Shown here: piece by piece, positions 6,132 through 6,871 of the stretch
Position numbering within the stretch: position 1 is the stretch's first letter
Layout of the letters: the number at the start of each line of letters is the position of its first letter
Assembly (NCBI GenBank): GCA_030683195.1
Contig: JAUXQA010000114.1
Span: forward strand, 1 to 6,871
Direction: 5' to 3'
Length of the DNA stretch: 6,871 nt
From: Rhodoferax sp.
GTDB lineage: Bacteria > Pseudomonadota > Gammaproteobacteria > Burkholderiales > Burkholderiaceae_C
Position numbers and translations under genes: made by a program
Notes under the pieces: generated by a model
The model's database searches: none
Told to the model about the DNA's origin: nothing
What the model saw: the letters and a program-made list of their open reading frames with translations, nothing else

Positions 6132-6836
6132 ATGAAAAAGTCCCTGCTCGCCTTCGCCGCCCTCTTTGTGTTGCTGATCGTCGGCGGTGCCGTTTGGTTG
6201 CATGGCAATCTGGACGGACTGGTGCAATCTGCCATCACCCGGTACGGCAGTGCGATGACCGGGGCCACCGTCAAGGTGGCGGCGGTCAAGCTCAAAGCAG
6301 CCGATGGGCACGGCACGCTCAAGGGGCTGCTAGTGGCCAACCCGACGGGTTTCAAAACACCCTACGCGGTAAAGGCCGACACCATTGAGCTGGAGGTGGA
6401 TGTGGCTTCGCTCACCAAGGAGGTGGTGCTGGTGAAGAAGATTGCAGTGATCGCCCCCGAGGTGATTTACGAAAAGGGCGATGCGCGGACCAACTTTGAT
6501 GCCATCCAGAGCAACATTGCGCAGTACCTGGGCCCCTCCACCAGCGGCGGGCCAGGCAAGAAGCTGATCGTGCAGGAGTTTGTCATCCGCGGCGCCAAGG
6601 CCCAGGCCAGCGCTGCCTTTATGGACGGCAAAACCGTGAGCGTGGCCCTGCCCGACATCCGCCTGCGCGACCTGGGCAAGGCCAAGGGCGGCCTCACCCC
6701 CGGCGAGCTGGGTCTGGAGATCACCAACGCCGTGGAAAAACGGCTGATCCTCGCGGTCAGTTTCGACAAGCTGGCGAACACCGTGGGCGGCGCCCTGGAA
6801 AAAGCGGGCAATGCCATCAAGGGTCTTTTTAAGTAA
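6132..6836 (+). CDS. Small membrane-anchored AsmA-like protein
   Basis: A 234-residue protein with a hydrophobic N-terminal segment (about 4-23, after MKKS) that is a membrane anchor or uncleaved signal, then a periplasmic beta-rich part. GSAMTGATVKVAAVKL (about 39-54), GTLKGLLVANPTGFKTPYAVKADTIELEVDVASL (about 60-93) and KLIVQEFVIRGAKAQAS are typical of the N-terminal region of AsmA / DUF748-type proteins, a family tied to outer-membrane lipid and envelope maintenance. It is far shorter than AsmA itself, so it is a one-domain relative; no precise function can be given. The tail (about 205-234) is an alternating amphipathic helix ending KGLFK. The ATG at 6132 is chosen because the hydrophobic segment follows at once; the longer frame from 6003 would overlap cyclase B by 118 bases. 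No Shine-Dalgarno is seen, and the 11-base gap suggests co-transcription with, and perhaps coupling to, cyclase B. A deleted copy of this gene lies at 2942. Confidence 0.8.
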   Translation: MKKSLLAFAALFVLLIVGGAVWLHGNLDGLVQSAITRYGSAMTGATVKVAAVKLKAADGHGTLKGLLVANPTGFKTPYAVKADTIELEVDVASLTKEVVLVKKIAVIAPEVIYEKGDARTNFDAIQSNIAQYLGPSTSGGPGKKLIVQEFVIRGAKAQASAAFMDGKTVSVALPDIRLRDLGKAKGGLTPGELGLEITNAVEKRLILAVSFDKLANTVGGALEKAGNAIKGLFK

Positions 6837-6871
6837 AAAGTGCCTCTAGCGCCCATGGATATTGCGCAACC
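6825..6871. repeat. Start of a short palindromic intergenic repeat
   Basis: CTTTTT and AAAAAG (6825-6830, 6835-6840) form an inverted repeat over the stop codon of the AsmA-like gene. It is followed by GTGCCTCTAGCGC and a second GCGC at 6864-6867. On the - strand this reads GCGCTAGAGGCAC before a T-run, which from memory resembles a short repeat scattered between genes in Comamonadaceae. The element is cut by the window end, and the stem is too AT-rich to call a terminator. Confidence 0.3.

Noticed and set aside
1734..6836. Phage defence, CRISPR, transposon or cyclic-nucleotide immune system
   Set aside because: There are no repeat-spacer arrays, transposase or effector genes. The GGDEF proteins are ordinary c-di-GMP cyclases with complete catalytic motifs, not CD-NTase enzymes.

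Overview
The window looks like chromosome from a GC-rich betaproteobacterium, most likely Burkholderiales and probably Comamonadaceae (Rhodoferax/Polaromonas-like). This rests on codon usage, on a FimV-like protein whose C-terminal domain I recognise from that group, and on the start of a short intergenic repeat at the right edge. All genes lie on the + strand. The placement is made from memory, without a database search.

Layout: (1) 1-1695 is the 3' part of a molybdopterin (bis-MGD type) oxidoreductase that begins outside the window. (2) 1749-2939 is a membrane-anchored GAF-GGDEF diguanylate cyclase, copy A. (3) 2940-3093 is a short gap starting with what looks like a decayed piece of the AsmA-like gene found intact further downstream. 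(4) 3094-4845 is a FimV-like, single-pass polar-hub type protein with a periplasmic N-terminus and a helical cytoplasmic domain. (5) 4927-6120 is a second GAF-GGDEF cyclase, copy B, paralogous to copy A. (6) 6132-6836 is a small membrane-anchored AsmA-like protein. The last 35 bases are non-coding.

The main point is that 1734-2990 and 4911-6290 look like two copies of one ancestral unit: promoter box, cyclase, AsmA-like gene. The FimV-like gene sits between the copies. In copy A the AsmA-like gene has been deleted down to a stub. The two cyclases are about 92-93% identical in DNA across the GGDEF half but clearly diverged across the membrane and GAF half, with a fairly sharp change near position 2450/5630. 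This suggests recent gene conversion, or strong constraint on the output domain, while the sensory halves diverged.

Both cyclases keep the catalytic GGDEF motif and the RxxD inhibitory site, so both should make c-di-GMP under product inhibition. Each is preceded by the same box, TGACATACT(G/A)AG, 15-16 bases before the ATG, and neither has a visible Shine-Dalgarno sequence. The box fits an extended -10 promoter placed so that transcription would begin at or next to the start codon, giving leaderless mRNA. Together the block may be a locus linking c-di-GMP synthesis to a polar/type IV pilus organiser; that link is inference from gene order. The upstream oxidoreductase is probably unrelated.
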